NCBI GenBank assembly: GCA_012845835.1
Contig: JABAKD010000017.1
Coordinates: forward strand, 5,375,651-5,439,650
Direction of reading: 5' to 3'
Length of the DNA: 64,000 bases
Source of the DNA: Undaria pinnatifida
Lineage: Eukaryota > Sar > Phaeophyceae > Laminariales > Alariaceae
The notes below the pieces were generated by a model, which ran no database searches, was not told where the DNA came from, and worked only from the letters and a program-made list of their open reading frames with translations. Of this stretch, positions 32,330-44,260 are shown one piece after another. The translations under genes and the position numbers were made by a program. Each line of letters opens with the position of its first letter. Position 1 is the stretch's first letter.

Positions 32330-33560
32330 TATATGTCAAGCTTTCATTTATTTGTTCGAACGCTCTCTTACGAGGATCGGCTTAAACGCCCCTCGACCTT
32401 CGTTCCCTCTGCTAACCTCGCCGTGAACGCGCGCGGGGGCCGAGAAAGACACGCAATAAGTATGCACGGTCTTGGATTTTGGGTGGCATGCTCGAGCATT
32501 TTTTTGAATCTTGACACGGGGAGTGGTAGTGGCAAACACAAAGGGGTACCTTTTCAAAATTATAACTGCAGTGGTAGGAATTACATGTGGCCAGCCCTTT
32601 GCATTGCTGCTCCGAAGAGTCGCTGTCCGTGTTGCTTCGCGGTCCATCCTCGAGTGAGTATTAACGGTAGGTGTGCTCTATATTTTTTCACAGTGTTGCT
32701 GTGACGAGAGGATCGACTTGAACGCCCCTCGGCCTTCGTGCTACGTTGAATGCCACCCCGTGAACCATGAACACGTGCGGGTTTGTCACGCGTTCTCGTG
32801 CAATTTTTCGCTCCCAAGAGGACAGGTTGCTGGGAAAAAACGATTTTATTGGCATCTGACTTTGTCCGAACGACTGGGATATTATAAGGTACATATGTCC
32901 AGAGAACTGCACTCAGTTACAGCAGCAGTAGCATCACTTAGAAAATCACGTGGCCGTTGCAAAAGAACAGTCAATGCAACAACAGAAAGAGAAGAACCAA
33001 CAGCGCAAACAAGCGGCGTGCACAATGACCAGCACAGCGGTGTGCACCCCGCACAGCACACTTCAGTAGTGGCGATATTATTCCCCCAGCCTGTATACAG
33101 CACTATATTTCAACGCCTCTCGTCGGATGTGGCTGACTCACAGCGCTGTGGTTAGCAAGGCATGTGTAGAAAGAACGAAGTTACGACGCCTGCTCGGAAA
33201 ACTGACAAAAGAAGAGCACGCTGCCAGCAGAGCATCCGTCGAGCCAAAAAGAGTAGAGTTGGACCAAAAAGAGAAGAGCGCCGTTTGGATCGTCCCAGGA
33301 GAGGCGCCGCGCAATGCATCGACTGCCTCGGTAATCATCGGAGTTGACCGAGGCCAGGTACTTGGTGTCGTCGCGACTCGCGCAACTGCCAGTGCTACCG
33401 CTTCTGCTGCTGCTTTTGTTGCGTGGGTTCCTCTCCTTGCGGCAAACAAAAAAAAATCGAAAACAGGGTTTGTACGTACTCGTAGGCTCATATGACATCA
33501 TGGAGTCATATGTCACGTTAGAGGGAAACTACTGGTGGCGATCAAGTTGTTGGTTTATGT
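32330..33560. other. intron 6 sequence with diverged R-repeat scraps
   Basis: Short R-family phrases (ggcttaaacgcccctcgacc near 32,380; aacgcccctcggccttcg near 32,720) are visible. From 32,900 to 33,500 both strands are open over more than 100 codons in several frames, some very basic (for example RRAKKSRVGPKREERR at 33,230). I do not recognise a family and the frames compete, so I do not call a gene. Confidence 0.4.
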
Positions 33561-33917
33561 GTTGGTTTATGACTGCGCACAAGTCTGATGTATGATGTTT
33601 ATGACTGCATAGAATGCACGGAGATGGTAGAGTAGAACCATTGATATGATTGGCGGTCCCAATCTTCGATATGTTCGAGTTGAGCCCCCTTTGGCGCAGT
33701 GTACTGGTGCTACTGCTGTTTCTCTGTCTACTATTTTGTTATCTTCGGGTGTGCATGTTCAGAGTGGCCTCTTGGACTCCGGTACTTTAACATATATTCC
33801 ATCTTCTTATCTTCTCCTCCCCTCGTCGGGTACCGAGCGCAATCTCCCCGTGAGCCACCCTACGTCGGGCATACAGATTATCGATTATGCTAGCATGATC
33901 GTGCGACAAGACGACGT

Positions 33918-35239
33918 GTGCCTCTTGACGTAGAGTGCTCTAAGGAGCTCGGGGCGAGCATGATTGTCGACTGCAGCGGCTTTTCCGGAGGCTACAGCCG
34001 CAATGGAGGGGAGCCAATTTGCTGGGAAGATTACGCAGTCTCCGAAGACCACAAGGTCGAGACCCAATGCTTGGCTGACAATCGAATGGCGTGGTTTGCT
34101 GCATTGCATGTACAGGATCTTGCCAAGACAATCCTCCGTGGAGAAGAGGCAGTCGAGGAATGGACAGACGCCCAAGGGACCGCTGCATTCCCGACGCCTC
34201 AAGAATTCCTAGAGGGAATTCTCCTGGAGATCGTCGGCCAGTTGAAATGGCAAAGAAGGCATGGATTTCATGAGCAGCAGCAAGAGCTAAATAAAACAAT
34301 GGCTCCAGTAGTAATGGCGTGGACTTTAGAGGAAAAGCGATCGAAGGAAATAAGCGCAAACCAACCAGAGTCGGGAAAGTTGGAAGAGGACGCTGAGCGG
34401 CAGAGCAAGAAAACGCCACCGCAACCGCCCGAGTCGCTACCGCCGCAGCAGTCGCTGGCAGCGAAGCCGCTGGTCCTCCTGTCGCCACCGGAAGAAGTTG
34501 GCGGAGATGAGCACGAAGGGGTAATTGTATGTGAGAACATGGTGGTTGACGTTGGAGGAGTGATGGCGTGTGATGGGGACAAAGAGATAATGGAGTCCAT
34601 GCAGATGGACAAGGAGAAAGAGCTGCTCGGCAGCAGCCGCACCAGCAGCAGCCACAACTACCTGGTGCTGCCGCCCCAACTCCATGGCCATTGCCACAGG
34701 CACCGCAACCGTCGCAGCAGTCGGTGGAAGCGCAGCAGCTTCCGTTGCTGTCGCCACCGCAGGAGGTTGGCGGAGACGAGCACGAAGGGGTGCTGGTATC
34801 TGAGAACATGGTGATTGAGATTGGAGGAGTGGTGGCGTGTGATGGCGGGGAAGGGATGATGGAGATGGGCAAGAAGGAAGAGCTGCTTCAGCAGCAGCCG
34901 AACCAGCAGCAGCCACAGCTACCTGGTGCTGCCGTCCCAGACCCGTGGCCACCCCCAATGACAGCAGGTCTTGTCGATGAGAGCAACAGCGGTTGGGAGA
35001 TCGCAAGCAGTGATTTTCAGGTTTTCGTTTTGGAAGGCAAAGCAACAGCAGGGTCGTTTGCGTTTGAAAAATGCGCAACAAAGGGAGGCCAGAGCGATCG
35101 CGAGCAGGATGGAAGCGATTGGAAGCGAGAAGGAATTGGAAGTGGTTGGTCCTTCAGCATCTTCGGGGGTTGGGGGCACTCGACGCCTGGTCCGCGCCTT
35201 ACCAGTCCGCGGCGAACACGTGTACGCGAAAAGAGGTGA
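33918..35239 (+). pseudogene. unrecognised plus-strand ORF inside intron 6, one-base frameshift
   Basis: An open frame runs from an ATG at 33,918 to 34,814, but its original continuation is the frame that ends at 35,239. The switch is at about 34,627-34,630, where a 270 bp tandem repeat shows one base missing in unit 1 (34,435-34,703) relative to unit 2 (34,704-34,970). Both units encode LSPP-x-EVGGDEHEG followed by ENMV and VACDG, then a Gln/Pro-rich stretch. The N-terminal 150 residues look globular (GEPICWEDYAVSEDHKVE, then QEFLEGILLEIVGQLKW), and the centre is charged and proline-rich. No family is recognised. It is antisense to the host gene, so it is either a nested gene or a transposon-borne ORF. 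A 23 bp direct repeat lies on both sides (33,865-33,887 and 35,986-36,008). Confidence 0.5.
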
Positions 35240-35568
35240 CCCCACTACTACTACCGGTGTCGAGATCGAAAGGCATGGATTATTTTCAATTATTTTCAAG
35301 TACCAACAAGCAATACATAGAAGTCGTATCAAAACATGCTTGCTCGTCGAAGGATGATACACTGCAACTTGTATGATTAGTGGTTCATATCGATTACGAC
35401 ATTTTTGGTTGGTGTAGCGCTCGCTCGAGGTAGGGTCAGGCGAATGATGCTATACTACAACTGGTATACTTGGCGGTTGCTACTCTGCTTATCAAGCGCA
35501 ACAACAAACTGAAATGCTAGATTATTTTAGGGATGAGTGAGTGCTGTTCATAGTACTGATGTTTGTGG

Positions 35569-35610
35569 CGAAGCTGCCGGGAATTGAACCCGGATCTGAG
35601 GCACGTATGA
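35569..35610 (-). other. tRNA-like 3' half
   Basis: On the minus strand, a perfect T-arm CCGGGTTCAATTCCCGG is followed by CAGCTTC, G and CCA. The expected 5' acceptor strand (GAAGCTG) is not present within 90 bases upstream, and the anticodon arm is unconvincing. This is a tRNA fragment, a SINE head or a primer-binding-site relic, not a functional tRNA. Confidence 0.5.
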
Positions 35611-36699
35611 TATATAATAACGCGGTATGATTCTGAATTAGGGTCGCATGTAAGTTGGCACGACTTTCGTGATAACGTTTGAGAAAGATGGTACATTCAC
35701 TCGTGGTTCTTCCTGCCCGACGTCCTTCCCTTTGTGTCAAGTCACATGGGGAGACAACTTGCAATCGCCCAGGTGGACAAGGTGGAAACGAGGACCAAGC
35801 CTCGGCCAGGAGACCAATGAGGCGGAGGGAAGGTCGGACCGACGGCCGGGGTCAGTATTACTAGAGAGGGACGGATGTAGCACGAGATGAAATGTTAATG
35901 ACTTTTCAACGGTCGTTCTATTTTTGATAATTTCGGCGCGCTGTTTTTTGTGTTCTTCTTGTAATGTTACGCTGCTGACGACGTATCGGGCATACAGATT
36001 ATCGATTACAAGTGGCTCGACTAAGATTTTGTACATCGTGGAGTCGGCAGCTCGCAACGGATGATGGCGCAGCACCCACGCGTGCTAGTAACAGGTGCTA
36101 CCAGCTACTAACACCATGGTATTATTCATGTATGATCCTGCTGCTGCTGTCTCCTGCTTGTGGTGCGTGGTGCGTGAGGGGGTTTGTTTCGTCGTCGATT
36201 GCTGCATTGCCGAGGGCTTCGTGGTGGAACACCGCTGTTGTGCAGCTCGGCCATTCTTGGTCCCAGAACCACGAGGCACGATAGAGCACGAAGGGAAGCA
36301 GCCACGAAGACCGTGGGGCGCGCATTCGGTGGCTATCTTCTGCACGTCGTGCAGTTTGGCAGGGGGGTATATCAATGTGCGCTGTCGTTGTGTTGTGTAT
36401 CAGTTCATTGAGATACGATGCGCGCAGGTTTATGTACATTTTTTTGGCTCAAAGCAATTTTGCCTTTTAAATTTGACGCAAACTTACGAAAATTTGAAAA
36501 TTATTTAATCAAAATAGAAAAAAAACACGCACCACGCAGCTTGCAAGGTTTAGCCTCAACCATTTCATCGGTCATACTCACAGCTGACGTTTATCATTTT
36601 TCTATATAAAAAAGCGCGAACACTGTAGTCTATATCGTGGATCCCCAAAAGTCGAAAATTAATCGCCAGAAATAACACCGGTGACAATGTATGCCCTTC

Positions 36700-39010
36700 G
36701 ACAATTGAAGGTCAAAAAGTTTTGATATTCCTGAAGACCCCAGCCAAACTTTGCCTGAACGGTCGCCTATGGACCCTACTTAGTTTTTTTTTAATAACTT
36801 TCCAGAATTCCGGATAAAAACGATTTCTCGCGGCGATCTTAGCCAACATCGGCCTGAGAAAATTTCAAATCAATCTTGTACTAGACGCGGCAAAAATTGT
36901 GTTTTCCACCCACTTCGTTCGACGAAATCAACGACAACGTCGTTAATTCTGAATGTGGCGAGCTTGTTTTGGGCTCCGACCCCTCCTTGGTGTACAGCGC
37001 TCACTGCCGGTGATTTGCGGCCGGCGCAGATCAGGCTTCTGTTCAAAACACACGTTGGCAGCTGGCGTGTAGAAAACTGAGACAAAAAATCTCTATCGTC
37101 TCCGAACGAGCGACAAACAGAATGTTGAGAGGATGTGACGGAAGATCACAGGACAACACAATGTACATAAAACCTCTCACGCCCTAGGGCATGGGTCGAA
37201 ACGAACTCTTTGGCGCTGTCACCTACACTCATGTTGCCTTGTCCGGAACGAAGAGGAGTGACCATGGGTTGTCTCTATCTCGAGATCGAAGGTCAATCGT
37301 GTTTGGTGGGCAGTGTTGATCAAGTCTTGATGAAAAAAAGACAAATCGACCTGTTCGACCGCATGACCAAACAAAGAGCGACGAAAACCTTTTAGTCATT
37401 TTGTCCCCATAACGACGTTGCCCGGAATCTCTCAGCATAACCCCAAAAAAGGGTTGGAAACGTTTTGGCCAAACTATCGGCTTTCCAGTGTCATCGGTCT
37501 AAGGCCAGACGATTGAAATAGCCGAAGATCCCACCCAAACGTTGCCTCAAGGGTCGCCTTTGGACCCAATTTGGTAGATTTTCGTTTTAAACATTCCAGA
37601 ATTCCGGGAAAAAACGATTTCTCGCGGCGATCTCGGCCAACTTCGTCCTGAGATATTATCCGGCAGATCTTGGATTAGACGCGGCAAAATTTCGTGTTCT
37701 CCACTTTATTCGTCCGACGAAATCAACGACAGCGTCGTTAACTCTGGACGTGGCGAGCTCGTTATAGGCTCCGACCCTCCCTTGGTGTACAGCGCTCCCT
37801 CTACGGCCGGTGATTTGTGGCGCCGATCAGGCTTCTGTCCAAAACACATGTTGTCGGCTGGTGTGTAGAAAACTGAGACAAAAAATCTCTATCGTCTCCC
37901 AACGGGCGACAAACAGAATGTAGAGAGGATGTGACGGAAGACCACACCACAACACAAGCAGCCTCTCACGGCCTAGGGCATGGATCGAGATGAATTCTTC
38001 AGCGCTGTCACCTTCACTCATGTTGCCTTCTCCGGAACGAAGAGGAGTGACCATGGGTTGTCTCTATCTTGAGATCGAAGGTCAATCGTGTTTGGTGGGC
38101 AGTATTGATCAAGTCTTGATGAAAATAGACAAATTGACCTGTTCGACCGCATGACCAAACAAAAAGCCAGAAAAAATATTTTGGTCATGGTTTGCCAAAG
38201 CGACGTTACCCGGAATCTTTCAGCAAATAACCCCAAAAAAACGTTTGGAAAAGTTTGCCCAAAATATCGGCGGACCGGTGGAAAGCCGATGTTTTGGCCA
38301 AAACGTTCCCAAACGTTGTTGTCGTTGTTTCCTGAAAGACTCCGGCTAACGACGATATGGGGGGAAAACGATCAAAACATTACTTTTCTGGCTCTCGTTT
38401 TGGTCATGCGGTCCAACAGGTCAATTCGTGTATTTTTCATCAAGCCTTGATCAACATTGTCCAACAAATACGATTGACCTTCGATCTCGAGATAGAGATA
38501 ACCCATGGTCACTGCTCTTCGATCCATGCCCTACGGCATGGGAGGTTGCTTCTGTTGTCCTGTGGTCTTCCGTCACACCCTCTCGGCATTCTGTGTTTCG
38601 CCCGTTGGGAGACGATAGATAATATTTGTCTAAGTTTTCTACACGCCAACCGCTAAATGTGTTTTTAACAGAAGCCTGATCGGCGTCCGCGACGAATCAA
38701 CGGCCGCAGAATGAGCGCTGTACACCAAGGGGGCGTCGGAGCCCCTAACAAACTCGCCACGGTCAGAGTTAACGATGCTGTCGTTGATTTCGTCGAACGA
38801 AGTGTGTGGAGAACACCAAATTACGGCGCGTCTAATCCACGGTCTGCTTGAGGATTTCTCAAGCAGATATTGGCCAAGAAAGCGCGAGAAATCGATTTTG
38901 TCCGGAATTCTGGAAAGTTCCAAAATCAAAATCTACGGATTGGGGCTCATAGGCGATCGTCCAGGCAAAGTTTGGCTGGGATCTTCGGGAATTTCAAACT
39001 TTTGGCGTTA
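36700..39010. mobile_element. foldback element with long inverted arms and a duplicated left arm
   Basis: Left arm copies at about 36,700-37,490 and 37,500-38,275 are direct repeats (ggaattccgg-like ccagaattccgg, acgatttctcgcggcgatct, gacgcggcaaaa, cgacgaaatcaacgacaac). An inverted copy occupies about 38,285-39,010. The centre (38,262-38,300) is a near-palindrome (ccaaaatatcggc ... gccgatgttttgg). No transposase is visible, so this is non-autonomous. It lies in intron 6 and could form a very long RNA hairpin. Confidence 0.75.
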
Positions 39011-39224
39011 CATTGTCACCATTCTGAGTACGACCGAACGCACATATTATACGAGTGTGTACGTATGTACAAGTACACGTAGCCAGTGCAAACGATATTT
39101 CTCCATCATTTTGATGTACTGCGCTGTACCGCACACCTGCCAAGCTGTTGATTTCAGATGAAACTCTAGGCGTTGCTTCCATTTTTCTCTTTTTCTTCAT
39201 GTCGGATGGAACAATTCCAACTCC

Positions 39225-40900
39225 TTACCTGCCCTACCCGAAGCATGGGTGCCGACGATGCACCCATGCGGAGCCCTTGTACGAATATGTAATGAATTGT
39301 TTTTTAAGGGGACAAGGATTTTGTCAAGATTTGTTTTTCGTCTCGGCCTCAGTATTGGCTCCTTGGAACTGGAAGTTCTCCGTCAAATCGCTTCGTTCGA
39401 GCGCCGCCTCCGGGACATGGCCCCAACGCCCCTCAGCCGGTCTTTTCCGTTCCGTACCTCCACCTGAACGCGGATGGGGGCTGATCGAGACAACCGAGGC
39501 AAGCGAGAAGCTTCAAAAAATGTTGTATTTTTTTGTGAAGTAATCTCGAGCCTTCGGTTGTATCTTGATGTCTGCAGCGTCTGCAGAGCGTGATAATTTC
39601 GAAAATCGGCAAAATTTCCAAACGGCAGTTGCTAAAGCTTTCAATTTTGCGATGGTATATTCTCGAGCGTTTGTTTTGCTTGACGTCTGCAGAGGTTGAA
39701 CGAATGAAAACACGGGGAATATTTTTTTTAATGCCATTTTAAATGGCATCATTTCCAAACTGACATAATTTGCAAACTTCTCTCCCAGGCAACCTGATAT
39801 AGGCTCAAATTCTATTTTTTGCGCGACGTAGTATGCAAACATCTAGCCAAATAGCGACCGCGTGTATATAAGTGCGAGCTAAATTAGGTTTTGACCTAGC
39901 AGGCGATTTTTTTTTGCGAGACATATTAACAGAAAAACAAACCAATTTGCGACCGCATAAATAATTGCGAGCTCGTTAGTTAGGCTTTCACGCAATAGGC
40001 GAATGAAATCGAGTTTTTCAGCCTCTCTTGTTGGGGTCGCATAAGCGACTACAAGAGGCGATAATGCGGGCAACACTTCAATGAAACAAAAATGAAACGG
40101 AAAACAAACGATACGAATTGTGAAGAATGTGACGCAAGAATATTAGAAAGGCTGCAAGACGAACAACATACGTCCACAAGAACGCCTATTATTATACCAG
40201 TATTAGATCGCTCTAATTTATCCATTTGTATATGCGTTTGGTGCTGCTCAAGTGTTTCTCATCCTCATTTTGAGCGTGCTTGTTCTCCACGTCAACCTGA
40301 TGTAGGCTAAAAACCGTTCTTGTGCGCGATCTATTATGCAAACAACTATCCAAATGGCGATCGCGTAAATAATTGTGAGGTCGTTAGTTAGGCTTTGACC
40401 CAATAGGCGGAATAAATAAGGGTTTTGGGTCTCTTTTTCTTGGTCGCACTAGCGGGATTTTCAGCCTCTTTTATCGGGGTCGCATAAGCGACCAAGAGGT
40501 GATAATGCGGGCAAGAATTCCATTAAACAAACACGAAAAGGAAAACAAACGGTAGGGGTTGTGAATAGTATTCCATGATTATTCGGCCATTACGCGAGTC
40601 AAATACGCACTGTTTTCGCCTCAGTTCATTTTTTTTTCCACGTCGAGTTGTGCTAGTCTCAGTTCCACTCGTTGCGTCGTGTTGCTTTGAACACCCCGTT
40701 TTTGTTTGGAATTGTGCTTTTAACCGGGGGGTCCTGAACCCTGCATACAAACCGCTCTAATTCGTCCGTTTATATTGCTTTTCTTGGTGCTGCTCTTGCT
40801 TTTCAAGTGTTTCCCATCCTCATTTTGAGCGTGCTTGCTCGGCCCGCCAACCTGATCCAGGCTTAAAATACCTTTTTTTGCGATCTATCATGCAAATACC
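39225..40900 (+). repeat. composite repeat R, copy 2 (partial)
   Basis: Begins cctgccctacccgaagcatg with a short inverted repeat (gcatgggtgc ... gcacccatgc), then the R signature (ctcggcctcagtattggctc, cgcccctcagccggtc, cacctgaacgcggat), then ctcgagcgtttgtttt (39,653) and several gcgcgac-tattatgcaaa blocks (39,825; 40,325; 40,880). The blocks at 39,930-40,110 and 40,350-40,560 are diverged duplicates containing tcgcataagcgac. Confidence 0.7.
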
Positions 40901-41039
40901 TGGTCAAATTGCGATGGCATTGCACATGTTTGCCGTATACGAAAGTATGCGAGAAAACCCGAGCCGTTCGAAATAAGTGAGCTTGTTAGGGCAAAGCCTA
41001 CCAGCCAACCACGAATAAACCAACGGGGTCAGGGTCGGC

Positions 41040-41600
41040 ACAACGTGCGTGGAGGTATCGGCCCCGGGAGATCATCGTTATAATTCCCGCATTGTTGGAG
41101 CTGTAGAGATTCGGAGGATTTCTGAACCGGGGATGGGGCCCTATCTCCACCGTGTGCGACGGAACTACCTGCCATTGGTTGGTGAGCCTCTATCATCCTC
41201 CTACGGTGGGATGGCGATGAGGAGCTCGAACCAATCAGCGATTTTTGAAAACGGAGTTGGGGTTTCCACACCGGTGAGGGGCAGTGACGACTCAAGAGAA
41301 CTCGGTGTTATTGCCCGGTTTATCCAACGTTTAGATATATAGGATGATCTCTGGATCGGGAATGGGATCCTGTCGTCATCGGGTGGAGCTGACTCTACAA
41401 CGTACGACCCCCAACCAATCAAAAATCTGCCGGTCGTTGGGGTTGGGGTAAATTTTCACGCTGTGCGGGTAGGTATCAATTTATCCTGGTGATGTCCGTG
41501 TTTGTTCCCAGGTTGTCGGAGTTGTACATGTATGTTTGGATCGATTTTGATCCTGGGATGGGACCCTATCGCGTCGAACCACGGTTACTTTATGTACGAT
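41040..41600 (+). repeat. degenerate tandem repeat
   Basis: Phrases tggggccctatc/gggatcctgtc/gggaccctatc and caatcagcgattttt/caatcaaaaatctgcc recur with about 200-240 bp spacing near 41,130, 41,365 and 41,560. The open frames inside are interrupted in the other units. No domain recognised. Confidence 0.5.
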
Positions 41601-41979
41601 CCGCGGGAAAATGAGCGACCAGCGATCAGACAAATAGGCCATACCAGATAAGACATGTACTTTTTTATTATCGTTTAAAGCTCGAGCCTAAAATTCTTAG
41701 CTGTCAACTTCGTAATTCGGTGCTATCGCGTACTACTAATACTCTATTTACCATATATCAAAAAGTAGCAGCATTATAATAGCATTGGAGGAATCGAATG
41801 ACGAAGGCAGCGACACCGTGTTTCACGCCTAGCATACCGTCAGCAAATCTCTTCATGATCAGACTATACACACAGACAGTCGGTCTGCGAGCCTCTGATC
41901 TATATACTATCAGCCATGGTGTAGCAGCAGCTGGTTCAGTGCGCGCCTCTCAGTTGCTACGTAGAAATCATGCAGCATG

Positions 41980-42860
41980 CATGGACACCTCCTTATTGCC
42001 CCTGGATGCTTGGTTGGGTACAAACATCAAAAAATGCACTCGAAACGTCTCTTCGTGGCCAGACTAGACAATTCAGTCTGCGTGGGCTCGGATTTGTCCG
42101 AACGAAATATACTGAATCTCCGAACCGGATTCACGCAAGAAACATCAAAAGTAGTCCACTGTTAGTCTATATCGATCTCTTGGCATTATTTTAAATGCTA
42201 TACGCGTAGACCATGTGTTGTGTGGTAAATATTTTTCCTTAATCGATTATTGATCGAACAAGTCGGAGCATGGGTGCCGGTGAATGCCGGCATCCATGCG
42301 GATATCTTGTACCTTTATCTATAATGATATCTTTTTTATAGGGGACAGGGATTTGATCAATAGTTTTTTCATCTAGGCCTCAGTATAGGATTCTCGGAAC
42401 TGGAATTTCTCGGTCAAATCTCTTCGTTTGAGCGCCGTCTTCGGGGGGCGGTTCCAACGCCCTTACCTGCCTTATCGACTCCGAACCTCGACGTGAACGC
42501 GGATGGATGCTGAGCGAGACAAGCGAGAATGCCCCAAAAAATGTACTTTGACCCGTACTCTCCACTTTTTCTTCGGGTTTTGATGTATGGAGAGGATGAT
42601 AAAATAGAACTTGGCAATACATTTTATCCAAATTGGCGTCATATGTCGTCCGAAAACAAATATGATTAACTGAAAAATATATCCCCATGGTACCGCCGTA
42701 GGTATCATATTAGCGCATTTAACTATTGAATTTCGGTACGTAGGTACGTACGTATATGAATAGACATGGCAACCGCACGCATAACTAAACGACGAGGAGG
42801 TAGTAATTACGATTACTGCGCCATAGAAAGCCACACAGCAGCGTTACGACTGGCTGCGTC
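41980..42860 (+). repeat. composite repeat R, copy 3 (right-hand modules)
   Basis: 41,995-42,215 matches 59,555-59,745 (cactcgaaacgtctcttcg, ctcggatttgtccgaacg, gttagtctatatcga). 42,380-42,530 carries the R signature. 42,540-42,860 matches 58,070-58,400 and 62,835-63,200, including atggcaaccgcacgcat and agccacacagcagcg. Located in intron 6, just upstream (in transcript terms, downstream) of exon 6. Confidence 0.75.
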
Positions 42861-43009
42861 CCCGGCCTCGAGGGTGGTAGTTCGGTAGTACATTATGAGT
42901 AAGCAAATACATGTACGAACTACCAGGTGTATTACGCTGGTATGTACGTCGACTAAATGACCAAACACGAGATATAGTCTATATACCAGGGAAATCAATA
43001 TTAGTGTAC

Positions 43010-43241
43010 CTGCGGGGGAAGCCAAGTGAATACGCCGGGGACCTTCTCGTTGGTGTAGCCGTGAAATATCGACGGCAACAGCAGCGACCACATGTGTAAC
43101 AGAGTCCAGACTCCGATGGACCACCCTCCCAGGGCGTGCAGCCAGTAGTTGTCAGCTCTCCAGCTGTACAGGAAGGGCCGAAGTGCGTCCACCTCGGATA
43201 GGTAGTTCCATGACCCGTGACACATGGTCGAGAACATCAAG
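43010..43241 (-). CDS. exon 6 of the ferric reductase/NOX-like gene: haem-binding helix
   Basis: A 232 bp exon, acceptor ...cacgcacag, donor CAG|gtacac, entering in phase 2 and leaving in phase 0. It reads LMFSTMCHGSWNYLSEVDAL, then WLHALGGWSIGVWTLLHMW and LLLPSIFHGY. The two histidines of the middle piece are separated by exactly 13 residues (H-x13-H), the haem-ligand arrangement of the third helix in NADPH oxidases and ferric reductases. The preceding C-x-x-S-W-x-Y-L matches the family's R/C-x-x-x-x-x-L region before that helix. This exon is the strongest single piece of evidence for the gene. Confidence 0.85.
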
Positions 43242-43879
43242 CTGTGCGTGGACAGTTGACGTTGCGCATATCGGGCACAGATATGTCAGATCCCCACAAA
43301 TATCGTGGCACACATTTTACACGGATATCAGATCCCCACAGATATAGTCCCAGTTGTTATTTTGGTCCTTCGTTCTACTGTCTTTGCTCTCCTCTTTCTC
43401 CTTACGTCCCCCCTAGACGAAACTCGGATCCGGGATCAATAAGCAGGCTCATTCTTCTTCCCCCCTACTCACTATGGTCCGCGGCTTTATTGGTTAAGTG
43501 GGAAGACTTCACGTGTTGTTTCCCTCGTCGACACGCATCGAATTGCGCTACAACATACCGGACACAGGCAGGAAATATGTATACAAAAATACTCCAATGT
43601 AAGGATTTCCGCAACTTGTGACACATGATCGGAAAGATAAAGCTGTGCGGTCTATCCAGAGGGCATAGAGGTTGGTGTTGCAGATAATCATGGAAGTTAG
43701 ACCAGATCTGCTCTTAGATACTTGAATACGTCGGCAACAAGTAGATCAGATCCCCAGTCCTGGAATTGACGTTAACAACGTATGTCACATCGGGCACCGG
43801 TATATCGTATCTCATCATATATCGTAAGACACACCTGACACAGATATATCAGATCTCAACATGTAGTTTCGGCGCACAG

Positions 43880-44260
43880 ACTGACTAACACCACCCTGTT
43901 GACGCTGATAGCTACACTGTAGTTGCAAGGGGAGTCGCCGACCTATATCCTTAATTAGGACACACAACTTGTAATACGCGCGATCGGAGTATCACACATA
44001 GCTTGCAAAGACGAGTTTCGACAAAATATTCGATCTCACTGCTCGAGTGTATTTATATTTTTATAATATTTTAAAAATTAAAATACACTCCAGCTGTAAC
44101 ACTCCAGCTGTAGTATTATAATAATATAAATACACTCGAGCAGTGAGATCGAATATGTTGTCGAAACTCGTCTTTGCAAGCTATGTGTGATACTCCGATC
44201 GCGCGTATTACGGGTTGTGTGTCCTCATTAAGGATATAGGTCGGCGAATATCGCAACACA
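43880..44260. repeat. dispersed repeat F, head-to-head inverted pair
   Basis: Plus copy 43,880-44,045 and minus copy 44,105-44,260 meet around an AT-rich centre with acactccagctgta twice (44,085-44,112). The arms pair over about 120 bp with few mismatches. Located in intron 5. Confidence 0.8.

Larger units (their letters stand above)
33865..36008. repeat. 23 bp direct repeats flanking the nested ORF
   Basis: The sequence tcgggcatacagattatcga plus tta occurs at 33,865-33,887 and again, identical, at 35,986-36,008. The 2.1 kb between them contains the ORF and a tRNA-like fragment. This could be the ends of an insertion or chance reuse of a repeat. Confidence 0.5.

Noticed and set aside
33940-34872. 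310-codon minus-strand ORF, Ser/Cys/Pro-rich
   Set aside because: It is antisense of the plus-strand ORF at 33,918-35,239; the plus frame has the more protein-like composition. It is also not phased into the host gene.
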